Counted from the first letter of the stretch, positions 16,631 through 25,647 are shown. The stretch: 64,000 nucleotides of DNA from Pseudoalteromonas phenolica (GCF_001444405.1 NZ_CP013187.1:1054001-1118000), one strand, 5' to 3'. Notes: generated by a model not told the origin, from the letters alone. Numbers and translations: made by a program.

Positions 16631-17236
16631 TTACATAAGTTCTTTTGCAAAGTCTTTATCGCAGTATGAATCAATGACTTCTTGCTTTCGAAAACAGGCG
16701 TTATCGTGGTCGTTGACCATGCCACATGCCTGCATATGCGCGTATACCGTGGTTGGGCCTAAAAATTTAAACCCGCGTTTCTTTAAATCTTTGGCAAACT
16801 TTTCACTGATCTCGCTGGTGGCAGGGTAATCGTTTCTGCTATGTATTTGATTCACGATCGGCTTATTGTTAACAAACTGCCATTGGTATTTCGCGAAGCT
16901 ACCAAACTCTTGCTGTATCTTTATAAATGCCTTGGCATTGTTGATAGTCGCGGCAATTTTTAATTTATTGCGAACAATGCTTGGATCAGCCATTAAACTT
17001 TCTATATCTTCATCTGTCATAGCTGCAACTTTATTGACTTCGAAATTTTTGAAAGCAGCTCTGTAGCCATCGCGCTTTTTTAAAATAGTGTACCAACTCA
17101 GCCCTGCTTGCGCTGATTCAAGGGTGATAAACTCGAAAAGCTTTTGATCGTCAAATACAGGGATGCCCCATTCTTCATCGTGATAAGCAACGTAATCTGG
17201 TTTAGTTTCGTCTAGCCAAAGGCAGCGTGTGCACAT
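16631..17236 (-). CDS. tag: DNA-3-methyladenine glycosylase I
   Basis: The 201-residue protein removes 3-methyladenine from alkylated DNA. It opens with MCTRCLW, giving the zinc cysteine, then YHDEEWGIPVFDDQKLFEFI and ESAQAGLSWYTILKKR, both family signatures; the C-terminal CGMVNDHDNACFR supplies the other zinc ligands. ATG at 17236 matches the family start; a TTG 27 bases upstream would add nine unsupported residues that run into a repeat element. It is unrelated in function to the flagellar genes that flank it on both sides. Confidence 0.93.
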   Translation of the reverse strand: MCTRCLWLDETKPDYVAYHDEEWGIPVFDDQKLFEFITLESAQAGLSWYTILKKRDGYRAAFKNFEVNKVAAMTDEDIESLMADPSIVRNKLKIAATINNAKAFIKIQQEFGSFAKYQWQFVNNKPIVNQIHSRNDYPATSEISEKFAKDLKKRGFKFLGPTTVYAHMQACGMVNDHDNACFRKQEVIDSYCDKDFAKELM

Positions 17237-17258
17237 TTTTTTATCTCTGTTGGTTGAA

Positions 17259-17463
17259 ACCAATCCTCAATAATACTTAATTATTCTGAGGGACTAAAAC
17301 TGATGCTAGCTTTGTTAAAAATTTCTTATTTAAAACAACTAAATAGCAAAATTTCACCTTGCCTACATGGAAGTAGGTACCTCAGCGATAGCAGGACGCG
17401 TGAGCGGTGCTATCGACAAATTTTACTTACCTCAAAATAGATCACTTAATTAAGAGGATTGGT
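17259..17463 (+). repeat. MITE-like repeat, copy 1 (205 bp)
   Basis: This noncoding element has inverted ends ACCAATCCTC and GAGGATTGGT. Its first 105 bases and last 35 bases match, by eye at roughly 80 percent, the reverse complement of 57361-57524. The interior is not shared and holds two hairpins: CCTAC/GTAGG near 17360 and CGATAGCA/TGCTATCG near 17380-17415. It fills most of the 396-base gap between tag and flrB. No open reading frame is present, so movement would need a transposase elsewhere. Confidence 0.7.
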
Positions 17464-17507
17464 ATAAGTATAAAAAGAGTATATATAAGGCTGTATAAAA
17501 AAACAGT

Positions 17508-17521
17508 GTCAAAAATGTAAC
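17508..17521 (+). promoter_or_regulatory. FleQ-box-like site upstream of flrB
   Basis: GTCAAAAATGTAAC matches 10 of 14 positions of the FleQ box of Pseudomonas (GTCAATAAATTGAC form). It lies 62 bases before the -24 element of flrB, a normal place for an activator of sigma-54 promoters. FlrA is the FleQ orthologue. The match is suggestive only. Confidence 0.4.
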
Positions 17522-17580
17522 ACTATATAAATTGAGTTTAAAATTTATCTTAGCTATTGAAAATATTGAACTTTTAGTTT

Positions 17581-17597
17581 TTGGCACGCAATCTGCT
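17581..17597 (+). promoter_or_regulatory. Sigma-54 promoter of flrBC
   Basis: TTGGCACGCAATCTGCT has GG at 17583-17584 and GC at 17595-17596, 12 bases apart, with the full TTGGCACG. The expected start site is about 25 bases before the flrB ATG. Confidence 0.85.
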
Positions 17598-17632
17598 TTA
17601 TTCGGTTAGTTTAAAGTTTTGAGATTAACGTT

Positions 17633-18769
17633 ATGGCACTAGCACAATTAGCCCAGGCATCACATTTATCTCCAGTAACGCCTCTAAGTCGTCAACCTGA
17701 TTTGGAGTTTAACCCATGTTTACTGCAGGAGGCTTATGTGGGGGAATTAAGCGACTTACGTCAACAAGCAAGTTGGTTAAGTCACCTAGTTGATACTATG
17801 CCTGCCGGCGTTGTGGTACTCGATGGTCAAGGTATGATTGCAAAAGCAAATCAAATTGCCATTGATATGTTGGGCGAGCCGCTAGAAGGTGAAAAATGGT
17901 TTAATATCATTCAGCGCTCTTTTAGCCCTCAACAAGACGATGGACACGAAGTGTCATTGCGAGACGGTCGTTTGATCAAGCTTGATATTACTGCACTTGC
18001 ACCAGAGCCGGGTCAATTAATTTTAATGACCGACCTAACAGAAACCCGTCGTTTACAGAAACGTATGGCACATATGCAGCGTTTAAGCTCTCTAGGTAAA
18101 ATGGTTGCATCGCTTGCCCACCAAGTAAGAACGCCACTTTCGGCAGCTATGCTATATGCCGCCAATTTAGGTAGTAATAAAGTGCCTGAAGCATCTCGTT
18201 CACGTTTTCATGAAAAGCTGATGTCTAGATTGAAAGATCTCGAATCGCAAGTAAACGATATGTTGTTGTTTGCAAAAAGCGGTGAGCAGCAAGTGATCGA
18301 AAAAGTGTCTATGCAGCAACTGCTTAGTGAAGTGAAAGCGGGTGCAGATGCCATGGTGGCGATGAATAGCAGTGAGCTTGAAGTAAATTTACCAGAACCA
18401 GACATTGAGATTTTAGGTAATAAAACAGCGCTCGCCAGTGCCATCCAAAACTTAATTCACAACAGTATTCAAGTGATTGGCAAAAATGCCCACATCACAT
18501 TAAGTGCAGCGCGTGATGAAGAGTCAGACAGAGTGAGAATTTCAGTGTCTGACAATGGTCCCGGCGTCGATTTAGCGCTGTCAGAAAAAATATTTGAACC
18601 TTTCTTTACTACAAAAAGCCAAGGCACGGGCCTAGGTTTAGCGGTTGTTAGCTCAGTAGCTAACTCACACAAAGGTAAAGTAGAAGTAACCAATAATGAG
18701 CAAGGCGGTGCGTGTTTTAGTTTATTACTGCCGATTTCATTCAGTACAGAGCAATTGGAGGTTGTATGA
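17633..18769 (+). CDS. flrB: Flagellar sensor histidine kinase FlrB
   Basis: The 378-residue protein is soluble, with no membrane segment. A PAS domain (about 45-140) precedes the histidine kinase core: H-box with H163 in LAHQVRTPLS, an N-box around IQNLIHNSIQVI, then DNGPGVD and FFTTKSQGTGLGLAVV for ATP binding. It phosphorylates FlrC to control later flagellar genes. The gene overlaps flrC by four bases (18766-18769) and is read from a sigma-54 promoter. Confidence 0.94.
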   Translation: MALAQLAQASHLSPVTPLSRQPDLEFNPCLLQEAYVGELSDLRQQASWLSHLVDTMPAGVVVLDGQGMIAKANQIAIDMLGEPLEGEKWFNIIQRSFSPQQDDGHEVSLRDGRLIKLDITALAPEPGQLILMTDLTETRRLQKRMAHMQRLSSLGKMVASLAHQVRTPLSAAMLYAANLGSNKVPEASRSRFHEKLMSRLKDLESQVNDMLLFAKSGEQQVIEKVSMQQLLSEVKAGADAMVAMNSSELEVNLPEPDIEILGNKTALASAIQNLIHNSIQVIGKNAHITLSAARDEESDRVRISVSDNGPGVDLALSEKIFEPFFTTKSQGTGLGLAVVSSVANSHKGKVEVTNNEQGGACFSLLLPISFSTEQLEVV

Positions 18770-20175
18770 GTCATTCAATTTTAGTCGTTGAAGATGATGC
18801 AGGGTTAAGAGAAGCGTTAATAGATACACTTCAACTTTCAGGTTTTGATACGGTTGAGGCGAGTTCTGCCGAAGAAGCGGTCATGCTTTTGAAAAAACAA
18901 ACCTTCTCGATTGTGGTGAGTGATGTGCAAATGGGCACAATGAGTGGTTTAGATTTACTCAAAACCATAAAGCTCAATTATCCTGACTTGCCTGTACTGA
19001 TGATGACGGCTTACGCAACCATTGATGATGCGGTTGAGGCGATGCGTTTAGGTGCCATTGACTATATGGCAAAACCGTTTGCGCCTGAAGTGCTGCTAAA
19101 TATGGTTAGCCGTTACATGCCAGCAAAAGAAAAAGAAACAGAGGGCCCGGTGGTTGCTGATCCACAAAGTCTTCAATTACTTGAACTTGCTAATAAAGTG
19201 GCGAAATCTGATGCTAGCGTTATGGTGCTAGGGCCAAGTGGTTCGGGTAAAGAAGTATTGGCTCGATTCATTCACGATAAATCAGAACGCAAAGATGAAG
19301 CCTTTGTAGCCATCAATTGTGCGGCTATTCCTGAAAATATGCTCGAAGCTACTTTGTTTGGGTATGAAAAAGGTGCGTTCACAGGAGCTATTCAAGCATG
19401 TCCGGGTAAATTCGAACAAGCACAAAAAGGCACCATTTTATTGGATGAAATCACCGAAATGGATTTAGGTTTACAAGCAAAGCTACTTCGCGTGTTGCAA
19501 GAGCGAGAAGTTGAGCGACTTGGTGGCAGAAAAACCATCGACTTAGACGTCAGAGTTTTGGCGACCAGTAACCGTGAACTTAAAGAAGCGGTGGCTGAAG
19601 GTAAGTTCAGAGAAGATTTATATTACCGCTTGAATGTTTTTCCTCTGATGTGGCTGCCACTGAATGAGCGCCCAGGTGATATCGTAGTGTTAGCTGAGCA
19701 CTTGTTAGCAAGACATACCAGCAAAGCAGGTAAGCCAGCAGTGCAATTAAGTGATAGTGCAAAGCAAAAGTTATTATCACATTCTTGGCCTGGTAATGTC
19801 AGAGAGCTTGATAATGTTGTTCAACGTGCTTTGATTTTGCAGCAAGGCGATACTGTACATGGTGAAGATATTTTTATCGAAAACTATCAACCAAGTTTAG
19901 TAATTACAAGAACAACGAATACGGAAGTGTCACCACAGATAAATGTGGAACAACAGGCGCGACAGGTTGAGCCTGTAATCAGTGACATAGAAAGTTATGA
20001 TGCTGCAAATTATAAAGCGACTTTACAAGATAAAGAGCATCAAATTATTTTAGATACGCTACATAAGTGCAATGGTAAGCGTAAAGACGTTGCTGAGGTA
20101 CTGGGTATGAGTCCAAGAACTTTACGTTATAAACTCGCTAAAATGCGCGATATGGGGATCCTTTTACCAGCATAA
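18766..20175 (+). CDS. flrC: Sigma-54-dependent response regulator FlrC
   Basis: The 469-residue regulator has a receiver domain with phosphoacceptor D53, an AAA+ domain with GPSGSGKE and GAFTGA, and a C-terminal Fis-type helix-turn-helix (KDVAEVLGMSPRTLRYKLAKM). Phosphorylated FlrC activates the middle and late sigma-54 flagellar promoters. The GAFTGA loop is intact, so it should contact sigma-54. A strong terminator follows directly. Confidence 0.94.
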   Translation: MSHSILVVEDDAGLREALIDTLQLSGFDTVEASSAEEAVMLLKKQTFSIVVSDVQMGTMSGLDLLKTIKLNYPDLPVLMMTAYATIDDAVEAMRLGAIDYMAKPFAPEVLLNMVSRYMPAKEKETEGPVVADPQSLQLLELANKVAKSDASVMVLGPSGSGKEVLARFIHDKSERKDEAFVAINCAAIPENMLEATLFGYEKGAFTGAIQACPGKFEQAQKGTILLDEITEMDLGLQAKLLRVLQEREVERLGGRKTIDLDVRVLATSNRELKEAVAEGKFREDLYYRLNVFPLMWLPLNERPGDIVVLAEHLLARHTSKAGKPAVQLSDSAKQKLLSHSWPGNVRELDNVVQRALILQQGDTVHGEDIFIENYQPSLVITRTTNTEVSPQINVEQQARQVEPVISDIESYDAANYKATLQDKEHQIILDTLHKCNGKRKDVAEVLGMSPRTLRYKLAKMRDMGILLPA

Positions 20176-20189
20176 CTTCTCTATTCTAT

Positions 20190-20216
20190 AAGAGGCCAAA
20201 ACCTTGGCCTCTTTAT
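20190..20216 (+). terminator. Rho-independent terminator after flrC
   Basis: A 10-base stem AAGAGGCCAA/TTGGCCTCTT with the loop AACC lies 14 bases after the flrC stop and is followed by an A/T-rich tail. It separates flrBC from the fliE operon. Confidence 0.85.
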
Positions 20217-20217
20217 T

Positions 20218-20261
20218 ATATCAATCCTCAAAATAGATCGCTCAATTAAAAGCATTGGTAT
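20218..20261 (+). repeat. MITE-like repeat, internally deleted copy (about 44 bp)
   Basis: The segment has a left end TCAATCCTC and a right end GCATTGGTAT. Its inner bases CCTCAAAATAGATC continue as in the right end of copy 1 (17430-17465), with about 31 of 36 positions alike. It appears to be both ends of the element joined by a deletion, lying upstream of the fliE promoter. Confidence 0.55.
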
Positions 20262-20265
20262 TGTT

Positions 20266-20279
20266 GTCAAAAAGTCGAC
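20266..20279 (+). promoter_or_regulatory. FleQ-box-like site upstream of fliE
   Basis: GTCAAAAAGTCGAC matches 11 of 14 positions of the Pseudomonas FleQ box and keeps both GTCA and GAC ends. It lies 47 bases before the fliE -24 element. It is a good candidate for FlrA binding. Confidence 0.5.
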
Positions 20280-20323
20280 TCACATAAAAACACCTTAACA
20301 CACTGAAAATAAAGATTTAATTT

Positions 20324-20340
20324 TTGGCATGTTTTGTGCT
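20324..20340 (+). promoter_or_regulatory. Sigma-54 promoter of the fliE operon
   Basis: TTGGCATGTTTTGTGCT has GG at 20326-20327 and GC at 20338-20339, the correct separation. It lies 36 bases before the fliE ATG and shows that a longer fliE start inside this element is wrong. Confidence 0.82.
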
Positions 20341-20375
20341 TATACAAGTTATATGTTTTTATTGGAGTGGGTGTT

Positions 20376-20714
20376 ATGAAAATCCAACCAAACTCTCTTT
20401 ATCAAGAAATGCAGTCTCTTGCAGTAGAGGCAACGAGAAATACCATTAAAACCAATGAAGTTGCAGTGCAAAAAACCGCGGCGACTTCTTCTGCGCAATT
20501 TGGCGATTTGCTGTCAGACGCAATCAATACGGTAAATGGTTTACAAAAAGATGCTAAATCAAAAGTAACGGCGCTAGAGATGGGTGATAGAAGTGTTTCA
20601 CTTGCCGAAGTCATGATAGCATCACAAAAATCATCAGTGGCTTTCGAAGCAACGGTACAAGTTAGAAATAAACTTGTAGAATCTTATAAAGAAATCATGA
20701 ATATGCCAGTTTAA
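20376..20714 (+). CDS. fliE: Flagellar hook-basal body protein FliE
   Basis: FliE joins the MS ring to the rod and is the first rod substrate of the export gate. The 112-residue protein ends with the conserved helix SLAEVMIASQKSSVAFEATVQVRNK (in part) and the tail IMNMPV. ATG at 20376 follows GGAG; the open frame continues 14 codons upstream but that part overlaps the sigma-54 promoter. It is the first gene of the long basal-body operon. Confidence 0.94.
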   Translation: MKIQPNSLYQEMQSLAVEATRNTIKTNEVAVQKTAATSSAQFGDLLSDAINTVNGLQKDAKSKVTALEMGDRSVSLAEVMIASQKSSVAFEATVQVRNKLVESYKEIMNMPV

Positions 20715-20735
20715 TCTGGGTAGTGGAGTAGCACC

Positions 20736-22442
20736 GTGGCAACGAATCAATCAACCGATCTGACCTTAACCGATGGCACTGCTGGCGCTGGCTCTGAAGA
20801 GCAGCAAGAGCAAAAGTCGGGATATTTAAGCGCATTAAGTGGCGTTGATATGCTTCGCCAGGTGACTATTATTATTGCTTTAGCTATTTGTTTGGCCATT
20901 GCAATCGCGATCATCATTTGGGCGCGCCAACCTGATATGCGTCCACTGGGCCAGTACCCAACCGAAGAGTTAGTCCAGACTCTAGACTTTCTAGATGCTC
21001 AAAAAATTGATTATGAGCTCGAAGGCAACACCATCATGGTTGCCGAAACCGATTACCAAACCATAAAACTACAAATGGCCCGTGATGGTTTCACGCAAGC
21101 TCCAAGCTCTGGCACAGATATTCTGATGCAAGACATGGGCTTTGGTGTGAGCCAACGCCTAGAGCGAGAGCGCCTTAAGCATAGCCGAGAGCAACAACTA
21201 GCTCGTACCATTGAAGAACTGCAAGATATTAACCGTGCCAAAGTACTGTTAGCTATACCTAAAGAAAATGTATTTGCGCGTCGCGAAAAGAAGCCTTCTG
21301 CTACCGTGGTTATCACTTTAAAGCGTGGTAGAACGCTTGGCGGTGAAGAAGTTGATTCGATTGTAGATATCGTTGCTTCGGCAGTTCAAGGTTTAGAGCC
21401 TGCGCGAGTAACTGTAACAGACCAAAATGGACGTTTATTAAACTCAGGTTCACAAGATTCTTTAGCAGCACGCTCTCGAAAAGAATATGAGATTGAGCGT
21501 AAGCGCGAACAAGAATATTTAGAAAAGATTGATAGTATTCTTATTCCTGTTGTGGGTTTAGGTAAATACACCGCTCAAGTAGATCTAACCATGGATTTCA
21601 GTGCAGTTGAAGAGACGCAAAAGCGTTATAATCCTGATCTGCCTGCTGTACGCAGTGAAACCACGTTCGAAGAAAGCAATATTGGTGGTATTACAGCTGG
21701 TATTCCTGGTGCACTTACAAACCAGCCTCCGGTTAACTCAAACATACCTGAAATCGCCAATGGCAGTAATGCTCAAGGTTCCTCACCTACTCGCTCACAA
21801 AAAGAAGCCACCCGTAACTATGAATTAGATACAACTATTAGCCACAAACGTCAGCAAACAGGGGTTATTCGTCGCATCAGTGTGTCTGTGGCAGTGGATT
21901 ATCTACCAAAACCTGATGCAGAAGGTAATATGACGATGGCACCTCGAAGCCAAGAAGAATTAATGAATATTCGTCGTCTACTTCAAGGTGGTGTGGGTTT
22001 TGATATGCAACGTGGCGATGCATTAGAAGTTGTAACCGTTCCATTTGTTCGTGAAGATATTATTGAACAAGCAGATCTGCCACTGTGGGAACAAGATTGG
22101 TTTATGAAAACAATCCGTCTTGCGCTTGGTGCATTGGTTATTATCGTGCTTATTCTGGCAGTTGTTCGTCCGATGCTGAAACGCCTGATTGACCCAGATG
22201 ACACACTAGAAGACTTTGATGAAGATGCGTTAACAACCGGCGTAGACTTAGGTGATAGCACGTTAGATATGCTGAATAATGAGTTTGATTCATCAGCAGT
22301 TGGCTTCTCATCAGATGGTACTTTACAATTACCAGACTTACACGGCGACGAAGACTTACTGAAAGCAGTAAGAGCGCTTGTAGCCAATGAACCAGAATTA
22401 TCATCACAAGTTGTGAAAGCGTGGTTAACGGAAGATGAGTAA
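20736..22442 (+). CDS. fliF: Flagellar MS-ring protein FliF
   Basis: The 568-residue inner-membrane protein builds the MS ring. It has one membrane helix near 47-68 (TIIIALAICLAIAIAIIIW), the YscJ-like ring-building domains (DILMQDMGFGVSQRLERE; RAKVLLAIPKENVFAR) and a second membrane helix near 462-483. The C-terminal tail is acidic and binds FliG. The start is GTG with GGAG seven bases upstream. It overlaps fliG by eight bases. Confidence 0.95.
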   Translation: MATNQSTDLTLTDGTAGAGSEEQQEQKSGYLSALSGVDMLRQVTIIIALAICLAIAIAIIIWARQPDMRPLGQYPTEELVQTLDFLDAQKIDYELEGNTIMVAETDYQTIKLQMARDGFTQAPSSGTDILMQDMGFGVSQRLERERLKHSREQQLARTIEELQDINRAKVLLAIPKENVFARREKKPSATVVITLKRGRTLGGEEVDSIVDIVASAVQGLEPARVTVTDQNGRLLNSGSQDSLAARSRKEYEIERKREQEYLEKIDSILIPVVGLGKYTAQVDLTMDFSAVEETQKRYNPDLPAVRSETTFEESNIGGITAGIPGALTNQPPVNSNIPEIANGSNAQGSSPTRSQKEATRNYELDTTISHKRQQTGVIRRISVSVAVDYLPKPDAEGNMTMAPRSQEELMNIRRLLQGGVGFDMQRGDALEVVTVPFVREDIIEQADLPLWEQDWFMKTIRLALGALVIIVLILAVVRPMLKRLIDPDDTLEDFDEDALTTGVDLGDSTLDMLNNEFDSSAVGFSSDGTLQLPDLHGDEDLLKAVRALVANEPELSSQVVKAWLTEDE

Positions 22443-23478
22443 CGAAGAAGAACAAAAACAGCTCCCAGCAGCTTTTGATGTTGAGAAGCTTGATGGGGTT
22501 GATAAAGCCGCCATCTTATTACTGAGCTTAACAGAAGAAGATGCTGCACAAATTTTAAAGCATCTTGAGCCAAAGCAAGTGCAGAAGGTGGGTATGGCTA
22601 TGGCAGCCTTAGACGACCTTTCACAAGCTAAGATCAGTGCGGTTCATAACCTCTTTATTGAGCAGATCCAAAGCTTCAGTACAATAGGTTTCCAATCTGA
22701 AGACTTTATTAAAAAAGCACTTACGGCCGCACTTGGTGAAGATAAAGCGGCAAGCCTAATTGACCAAATTGTCATGGGTTCTGGAGCGAAAGGTCTAGAT
22801 TCATTGAAATGGATGGACTCAAAGCAAGTTGCCAATATTATTCGTAACGAGCACCCGCAGATCCAAACCATCGTATTAAGTTATTTAGAGCCAGAACAGT
22901 CCGCCGAAATTTTGTCGCAATTCCCTGAAAAAGTCCGCCTAGATTTGACTATGCGTATTGCGAACTTAGAAGAAGTTCAGCCAGCAGCACTACAAGAGCT
23001 AAATGAGATAATGGAGAAACAGTTCGCAGGTCAAGCCGGTGCGCAGGCTGCGAAAATGGGCGGCTTAAAAGCAGCAGCAGATATTATGAACTACCTAGAC
23101 ACCAATGTTGAAGGTCAGTTAATGGATTCAATCCGTGAGCACGATGAAGAGATGTCACAACAAATTCAAGATCTGATGTTTGTATTTGAGAACCTGATGG
23201 ATGTCGAAGATCGCGGCATTCAAGCAATTCTTCGTGAAGTACAACAAGATGTATTGATGAAAGCAATTAAAGGTACTGACGATGCTCTGAAAGATAAGAT
23301 CTTAGCGAATATGTCTAAACGTGCTGCAGAGATGATGGCTGATGACCTTGAAGCAATGCCACCAGTGCGTATTAGTGAAGTAGAAGCTGCGCAGAAAGAG
23401 ATCTTGTCTACAGCTCGTCGTCTAGCTGATTCAGGTGAAATTATGTTGGGTGGCGGCGGCGGTGAAGAGTTCTTGTAA
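22435..23478 (+). CDS. fliG: Flagellar motor switch protein FliG
   Basis: The 347-residue protein forms the top of the C ring and meets the stator. The three armadillo-like domains are visible: KLDGVDKAAILLLSL near the start, the EHPQ motif in the middle (RNEHPQIQTIVLSYL), and a C-terminal torque region with alternating charges (MKAIKGTDDALKDKI, RAAEMMADDLE). A poly-glycine stretch precedes the end EEFL. Confidence 0.95.
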   Translation: MSNEEEQKQLPAAFDVEKLDGVDKAAILLLSLTEEDAAQILKHLEPKQVQKVGMAMAALDDLSQAKISAVHNLFIEQIQSFSTIGFQSEDFIKKALTAALGEDKAASLIDQIVMGSGAKGLDSLKWMDSKQVANIIRNEHPQIQTIVLSYLEPEQSAEILSQFPEKVRLDLTMRIANLEEVQPAALQELNEIMEKQFAGQAGAQAAKMGGLKAAADIMNYLDTNVEGQLMDSIREHDEEMSQQIQDLMFVFENLMDVEDRGIQAILREVQQDVLMKAIKGTDDALKDKILANMSKRAAEMMADDLEAMPPVRISEVEAAQKEILSTARRLADSGEIMLGGGGGEEFL

Positions 23479-23481
23479 TCA

Positions 23482-24297
23482 ATGAGTGATAAAAAGTTTT
23501 ATAAAGGCAGGCCAGTTGAAGGCGAAGCCATTGATGAATTGTTAAAAAGCTGGCCAATCCCAGATGTTAGTGAAGATCCAACTAAATTTTCTGGGCGCTC
23601 AACAGCGTTTGGCCAACCACTAGAGCAAGTTTATCAAAAGCAACATGCTCATGAAGGTGAACCTGAAACTCAAGAGCCTGAGGAGTTTCCAACACTTACT
23701 CTCGAAGAGCTCGAGCAAATCCGCCAAGATGCTTATGAAGAGGGCATTAAACAAGGTCACGAACAAGGTTATATAGAAGGATTCGATAAAGGGGTTACTG
23801 AGGGAAAAGAAGCCGGTTATAAAGAAGGCATCGAGATAGGCAAAGAGCAAGGCTTAAACGATGTTAAACCTCTGATTGAAGAAAAGCTGCAATATTTAAG
23901 TCAGTTAATAGAAGGTATGGCAGCGCCTCTAAATAAAGTAGATGAATCAGTAGAGAAGCAACTTGTTCACCTTGCCAAATTATTGGCGGAGCAAGTTGTG
24001 TTTAAAGAATTACAAACTAATCCAGAACTTATCTTAGTGGCACTTAAGAAATCTATAGATGCTCTACCTATGGGTGAGCAGGCAGTAAAAATACATTTAA
24101 ACCCTGAAGATTTGAGCTTAGTAGAAGAAGCGTATGGAGCTGAGCATCTGCAACAACAACACTGGCAATTAGTAGCTGAGCCAACGCTAGAAAGAGGAGG
24201 TTGTGAAGTAAAAACAGCCCAATCTTCAATAGATATGACACTTAAAACTCGTATAAATGAAATTATGGAGAAGTTCTTGCATGATAGTGGTATCTAA
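23482..24297 (+). CDS. fliH: Flagellar export ATPase regulator FliH
   Basis: At 271 residues FliH is the stalk that holds the FliI ATPase to the C ring. A long run of G-x3-G repeats (about residues 88-130, from EEGIKQGHEQGY to EIGKEQG) gives the characteristic packed helix, and the C-terminal part resembles V/F-type ATPase E and delta subunits. It starts three bases after fliG. Confidence 0.93.
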   Translation: MSDKKFYKGRPVEGEAIDELLKSWPIPDVSEDPTKFSGRSTAFGQPLEQVYQKQHAHEGEPETQEPEEFPTLTLEELEQIRQDAYEEGIKQGHEQGYIEGFDKGVTEGKEAGYKEGIEIGKEQGLNDVKPLIEEKLQYLSQLIEGMAAPLNKVDESVEKQLVHLAKLLAEQVVFKELQTNPELILVALKKSIDALPMGEQAVKIHLNPEDLSLVEEAYGAEHLQQQHWQLVAEPTLERGGCEVKTAQSSIDMTLKTRINEIMEKFLHDSGI

Positions 24298-24315
24298 TAC
24301 CAGTAATTATCATGC

Positions 24316-25647
24316 ATGAGTGTCGAGAGTCCTTTAGCCGAGCGTCTAACACGCTATCAAAAACACATTAAGCCATTTGCTACGCCCGTCGCCGGCAGCT
24401 TGACTCGCGTTGTGGGGTTAACCCTCGAAGCGCGAGGTTTGAGTGCTCCTGTTGGCAGTCAATGTAAAATCGAAACCATTCGCGGCTTTGTCGATGCCGA
24501 AGTGATTGGCTTCAACGGCGATACACTTTATCTCATGCCAAACGATCACATTTCTGGCGTATTACCAGGTGCCCGAGTGATCCCCCAATTAAATGAAACT
24601 GGCTTACCAGTTGGTATGTGCTTACTAGGGCGAGTTGTTGATGGCCTTGGTAGACCATTAGATGGATTAGGTGCCATTGAGGCAGAGCACTACCTCAAAT
24701 TTGCTCAAGACCCAATAAACCCTCTGGCAAGACGCCCAATCAGCCAACCTATGGATGTGGGTGTGCGCGCAATTAACTCAATAATTACCGTTGGGCAGGG
24801 TCAGCGTATGGGACTATTTGCCGGTAGTGGTGTGGGTAAATCAGTTTTACTTGGCATGATGACTCGTGGTAGTGAGGCGGATGTCATTGTCGTTGGTCTT
24901 GTTGGTGAGCGTGGCCGCGAAGTAAAAGAGTTTATTGATGAAATCTTAGGTCCTGAAGGTAGACGTCGCTCGGTTGTGGTTGCAGCTCCTGCGGATGCAT
25001 CCCCTTTAATGCGTTTAAAAGGCTGCGAGAGTGCAGTGACTATTGCAGAGTATTTTCGAGATCAAGGGTTAAATGTCTTATTACTGTTAGATTCAGTGAC
25101 GCGTTATGCTATGGCACAGCGTGAAATAGCACTGGCAGTTGGTGAGCCGCCAGCTACTAAAGGCTACCCGCCTTCAGTATTTGCAAAACTCCCTGCGCTG
25201 GTGGAGCGGGCAGGTAATGGAGGTGAAGGGCAAGGCTCTATCACGGCATTCTTCACTGTTTTAAGTGAAGGTGATGATATGCAAGATCCTATTGCTGATT
25301 CCGCACGTGCAATCCTAGACGGTCACATTGTTTTATCTCGTGAGCTGGCTGATAGCGGCCATTACCCAGCGATAGACATTGAAAAGTCCATTAGTCGTGT
25401 TATGCCACAAGTGGTTTCTGAGCCACATATGCAGCAAGCACGAGTACTCAAACAGGTTTACTCGATGTATCAGCAAAATAAAGACATGATCACACTAGGC
25501 GCCTATCAACAGGGAAGTGACCCTATGTTAGATCAAGCTATACAAATGATGCCGCAAGTGAATGGCTTTTTGCAGCAAGGTATGAAAGATGTATTGCGCT
25601 ATGACGAGTGCTTACAAGGCCTTGCGCAGTTATTAGGACAAGGCTGA
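24316..25647 (+). CDS. fliI: Flagellum-specific ATPase FliI
   Basis: The 443-residue protein is the export ATPase, related to the F1 beta subunit. Walker A is GLFAGSGVGKS, Walker B lies in VLLLLDSVTRYA, and GRRRSVVV and PPATKGYPPSVF are family marks. No clear Shine-Dalgarno sequence precedes ATG 24316; a small GGTAT/ATACC hairpin and the palindrome TCATGCATGA sit there. Its stop overlaps fliJ by one base (TGATG). Confidence 0.95.
   Translation: MSVESPLAERLTRYQKHIKPFATPVAGSLTRVVGLTLEARGLSAPVGSQCKIETIRGFVDAEVIGFNGDTLYLMPNDHISGVLPGARVIPQLNETGLPVGMCLLGRVVDGLGRPLDGLGAIEAEHYLKFAQDPINPLARRPISQPMDVGVRAINSIITVGQGQRMGLFAGSGVGKSVLLGMMTRGSEADVIVVGLVGERGREVKEFIDEILGPEGRRRSVVVAAPADASPLMRLKGCESAVTIAEYFRDQGLNVLLLLDSVTRYAMAQREIALAVGEPPATKGYPPSVFAKLPALVERAGNGGEGQGSITAFFTVLSEGDDMQDPIADSARAILDGHIVLSRELADSGHYPAIDIEKSISRVMPQVVSEPHMQQARVLKQVYSMYQQNKDMITLGAYQQGSDPMLDQAIQMMPQVNGFLQQGMKDVLRYDECLQGLAQLLGQG

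Noticed and set aside
17237..17263. TTG start giving Tag nine more residues
   Set aside because: The family starts at the ATG (MCTRC); the added part runs into the repeat element.
20334..20375. Longer N-terminus for FliE (14 more codons)
   Set aside because: The added part lies inside the sigma-54 promoter, has no ribosome binding site and has no match in FliE proteins.
24290..24318. GGTAT/ATACC hairpin and TCATGCATGA palindrome before fliI as another repeat copy or regulator site
   Set aside because: Only five base pairs in the stem, and the inner sequence of the repeat family is absent.
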